DNA of 8,288 nucleotides, from assembly GCA_029051915.1 (NCBI GenBank), contig JAIDKM010000156.1:1-8288 (forward strand), given 5' to 3'. A program made the position numbers and the translations under genes. Each line of letters opens with the position of its first letter. The stretch's first letter is position 1. The stretch is from Alistipes sp. (GTDB taxonomy: Bacteria > Bacteroidota > Bacteroidia > Bacteroidales > Rikenellaceae). The notes below the pieces were generated by a model. It was not told the DNA's origin. It saw only the letters and a list, made by a program, of their open reading frames with translations, and did no database searches. Shown in pieces: positions 6,124 through 8,288 of the stretch.

Positions 6124-7229
6124 CAGATTTTTTCGGTCAGGCGGCGCACCAGCGTAAATTGCGAAAGGAATTCTTTCGCAAAGACGCGCAGCACCGTGTA
6201 CGAGGGGATCGCCAGCAGCATGCCCAGAATTCCGGCCAGCGAGCCGGCTACAAGTATCACCAGAAAGATCTCCAGCGGATGGGCCTTCACCCGTTCCGAG
6301 TAGAGGGTCGGTTGCAGAATGAAGTCGTCCATGCCTTTCAGCACCAGCAGCGAGCAGGCGATGGCCCAGGCCGTGTGGCTCACGCCCATGCCGGCGATCG
6401 GCGTTACAATGCCCACGAATACCGAGATCACACCGCCGATCAGCGGCCCGGCATAGGGCACTACGTTCATCACGCCCATCACCAGCCCGATAAAGAAGGC
6501 ATCGGCACCCTTCATTCCGAAGGCCATCATCACCAGCGAGACGGCGAACATCAGCAGGAGGCTTTCGGCCAGAATGCCCGTAAAGTAGCGGCCCAGCAGC
6601 AGGGTTACCGAGTCGAGCGCCCGCGTGATGTTTTCGCGGTAGCGTTCCGGAAAGAGGGCCGTTACCATCGTATAGAACAGGTCGTCTTCTTTCAGGAAGA
6701 AAAAGGTGATGAACGAGATCGAGAATACGGCGATCACCGACGAAAAGAGGATCCCCACCACCGACGACACCAGCGTGTTGATCGATCCGATGTCGATCGT
6801 TTCCCGAAGCAGGGCAGTCAGTTCGTCCGTAAGCGAGAACGAGCTCTCCGGCAGGGCGAAAAGTTCCTGTACATTATGTTGCATGCGGGCCACCGGCTCG
6901 CCTATGCCGCCGATCACCGCTCCGAAATCCACGTCGGCCAGTTGGTTTATCTTGTTGAATACCAGGGGTACGAACAGCGAGCACAGCACGGCGGCCACCG
7001 CCCAGATCACCACGAGCGTCGCCAGCGCCGCCAGCGGACGCGGCACCTGCCAGCGTTTCACTCTCAGGGCCGCCAGCCGCTTCACCAGCGGCCGGCCCAT
7101 CACTGCCAGCACGGCCGAAACCAGGATGTAAACGACGATCGACGAGAAGTACCAGACAAGAAAGAGCACCGCCGCAGCGATCGCCGCTCCGGCCAGGAAC
7201 TTCACCACGGTCTGGGGCGTCGCCGTCAT
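6123..7229 (-). CDS. AI-2E family transporter-like membrane protein
   Basis: A 368-residue polytopic inner-membrane protein of the AI-2E (formerly UPF0118, PerM/TqsA-like) family. Hydrophobic segments lie near 11-45 (two passes), 65-91, 152-179, 218-238, 243-277 (two passes), 286-299 and 318-345. Family features include [11 protein letters not shown] (173-183), [12 protein letters not shown] (255-266) and a C-terminal block with [16 protein letters not shown] (306-321) and [10 protein letters not shown] (333-342). A soluble loop spans about 92-150. Substrates vary across the family and include autoinducer-2 export and Na+/H+ exchange, so none is assigned here. The ATG at 7229 overlaps the psd stop by 4 nt (ATGA). 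A longer in-frame reading to 7517 only crosses psd and is rejected. Confidence 0.88.
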   Translation of the reverse strand: MTATPQTVVKFLAGAAIAAAVLFLVWYFSSIVVYILVSAVLAVMGRPLVKRLAALRVKRWQVPRPLAALATLVVIWAVAAVLCSLFVPLVFNKINQLADVDFGAVIGGIGEPVARMQHNVQELFALPESSFSLTDELTALLRETIDIGSINTLVSSVVGILFSSVIAVFSISFITFFFLKEDDLFYTMVTALFPERYRENITRALDSVTLLLGRYFTGILAESLLLMFAVSLVMMAFGMKGADAFFIGLVMGVMNVVPYAGPLIGGVISVFVGIVTPIAGMGVSHTAWAIACSLLVLKGMDDFILQPTLYSERVKAHPLEIFLVILVAGSLAGILGMLLAIPSYTVLRVFAKEFLSQFTLVRRLTEKI

Positions 7230-7906
7230 GCCTCCGCTTTTTTGGGCAGACGGGCTATGGGCGTCTGCGAGCCCACGGTCGCATCGCCCAGCCCCACCAG
7301 CAGTTCGCTGTTTTTGGGAATCAGTACGTCCACGCGCGAGCCGAATTTGATGAAGCCGCAGACGCTGTTTTGTTCCACCCGGTGGCCCACCTCCATGTAG
7401 GAGACGATTCGGCGGGCGATCAGGCCTGCGATCTGGCGGAACAGCACTCGTTGGCCCGAGGCCATGCGCACCACGGTCGTCGTCCGTTCGTTTTCGGTCG
7501 ACGACTTGGGATGCCATGCCACCAGGAAGCGGCCCGGATGATATTTGTAGTACTCCACTTCGCCGGCCACCGGCACCCAGTTCATGTGTACGTTGGTAAT
7601 CGACATGAAGATCGAGATCTGAAGCATCTCTTCGTGGAGGTATTCGTCGTCGCGCACCGTCTCCGTTACCACGACACGGCCGTCGCAGGGGGCGAATACC
7701 AGGTCGCCGTCATGAATCCGCACCCGGCGGGGTTCGCGGAAGAACGCCACGATGAAGAACCAGAACAGCAGCAGGAATATCGTGCTGGCCCAGATGAGCG
7801 TCGTGCTGGAGTTGCTCACGAGCAGCCGGTAGAAAAGCCACCAGATCAGCACGCAGACCAGCCCCGAGACGAAGATGATTTTGTAACCTTCCTTATTGAT
7901 TTTCAT
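7226..7906 (-). CDS. psd: Phosphatidylserine decarboxylase, short (archaeal-type) form
   Basis: A 226-residue membrane-associated proenzyme that converts phosphatidylserine to phosphatidylethanolamine. Two membrane segments lie near residues 9-29 and 36-56. The catalytic domain shows FREPRR (56-61), APCDG (72-76) and NVHMNWVPVAGEV (105-117). FGS (188-190) is the self-cleavage site, predicted between Gly189 and Ser190 to form the pyruvoyl group. The length and the FGS site match the short archaeal-type family rather than the longer E. coli LGST type. The ATG at 7906 is chosen because it places the first membrane segment directly after a short charged N-terminus; the frame upstream only overlaps cdsA. 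It lies 20 nt after cdsA, and its stop overlaps the next gene by 4 nt. With cdsA it covers two steps of phospholipid synthesis; the phosphatidylserine synthase is not in the window. Confidence 0.95.
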   Translation of the reverse strand: MKINKEGYKIIFVSGLVCVLIWWLFYRLLVSNSSTTLIWASTIFLLLFWFFIVAFFREPRRVRIHDGDLVFAPCDGRVVVTETVRDDEYLHEEMLQISIFMSITNVHMNWVPVAGEVEYYKYHPGRFLVAWHPKSSTENERTTTVVRMASGQRVLFRQIAGLIARRIVSYMEVGHRVEQNSVCGFIKFGSRVDVLIPKNSELLVGLGDATVGSQTPIARLPKKAEA

Positions 7907-7926
7907 GGAACGTAAGGGTTTTGCAG

Positions 7927-8288
7927 TTAAAAGCCGATTCCCGGAACGATTCGGCAGAATAGCATGTATACCGCTACGAAGGGGGCCGACACCAGCACGG
8001 CGTCGAACCGGTCGAGTACGCCTCCGTGTCCCGGGATGAGCGTTCCCGAGTCCTTGACTCCGGCCGCACGTTTGAACATCGATTCGACCAGATCGCCCAG
8101 CACGCCCGTCGTCGAGATGACCAGCGCCATGCCGGCCCAGGCCCAGAGGTTCCCGTCGAAGATCCGCGCCGCAAGCACTCCCGCCGCTACGGCGCCCGCT
8201 ACACCGCCGAAGAATCCTTCCCACGATTTCTTGGGAGATATGCGTTCGAAGAGGCGATGGCGTCCGATGGCCGAGCCTACAAGGAATG
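7927..8288 (-). CDS. cdsA: Phosphatidate cytidylyltransferase, C-terminal part
   Basis: The last 120 residues of CDP-diacylglycerol synthase, which makes CDP-diacylglycerol from phosphatidate and CTP at the inner membrane. The start lies beyond the right edge. The visible part contains GRHRLFERISPKKSWEGF, typical of the family, and the full CdsA signature KRAAGVKDSGTLIPGHGG followed by DRFD. Hydrophobic stretches flank these motifs, as expected for a polytopic protein. It is the most upstream visible gene of the operon, and its promoter is outside the window. The stop codon is TAA at 7929-7927. Confidence 0.95.
   Translation of the reverse strand, partial: FLVGSAIGRHRLFERISPKKSWEGFFGGVAGAVAAGVLAARIFDGNLWAWAGMALVISTTGVLGDLVESMFKRAAGVKDSGTLIPGHGGVLDRFDAVLVSAPFVAVYMLFCRIVPGIGF

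Overview
The window most likely comes from a GC-rich member of the Bacteroidales, probably Alistipes or another Rikenellaceae. This rests on three observations: two matches to the Bacteroidetes -7 promoter motif TAnnTTTG, a dipeptidyl peptidase III of the Bacteroides type (HECLGH zinc motif), and a C-terminal fragment of the FISUMP-type surface proteins common in this phylum. The genus is inferred from base composition and protein style; no search was run.

Layout. Positions 1-2062 (minus strand) hold a lipoprotein-like M49 dipeptidyl peptidase III, followed at the left edge by the first eight codons of an unidentified gene with a strong Shine-Dalgarno. Positions 2063-2183 are an AT-rich divergent promoter region with a TAnnTTTG motif facing each way. 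Positions 2184-3893 (plus strand) hold a tight operon, panC-panD-DUF456, closed by an intrinsic terminator at 3899-3924. Positions 3925-4300 contain no intact gene: first an unrecognised stretch with two small inverted repeats, then a clear orphan C-terminal fragment of a FISUMP surface protein. Positions 4305-8288 (minus strand) hold a compact operon read as cdsA (partial), psd, AI-2E-family membrane protein, riboflavin kinase, ahcY, with one 20-nt gap and otherwise overlaps or a 2-nt gap, ended by a strong terminator at 4305-4341.

How the genes work together. panC and panD supply the last condensation and the beta-alanine for pantothenate, hence coenzyme A. cdsA makes CDP-diacylglycerol and psd makes phosphatidylethanolamine, so the start of the large operon is phospholipid synthesis. 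The riboflavin kinase makes FMN and ahcY recycles S-adenosylhomocysteine. The operon is therefore mixed housekeeping rather than one pathway.

Most of the window is ordinary core metabolism, and I see no convincing new multi-gene system. The points most worth a second look are the orphan FISUMP cassette between the two convergent operons, the kinase-only riboflavin kinase lacking the usual FAD synthetase half, and the DUF456 membrane protein locked into the panCD operon.
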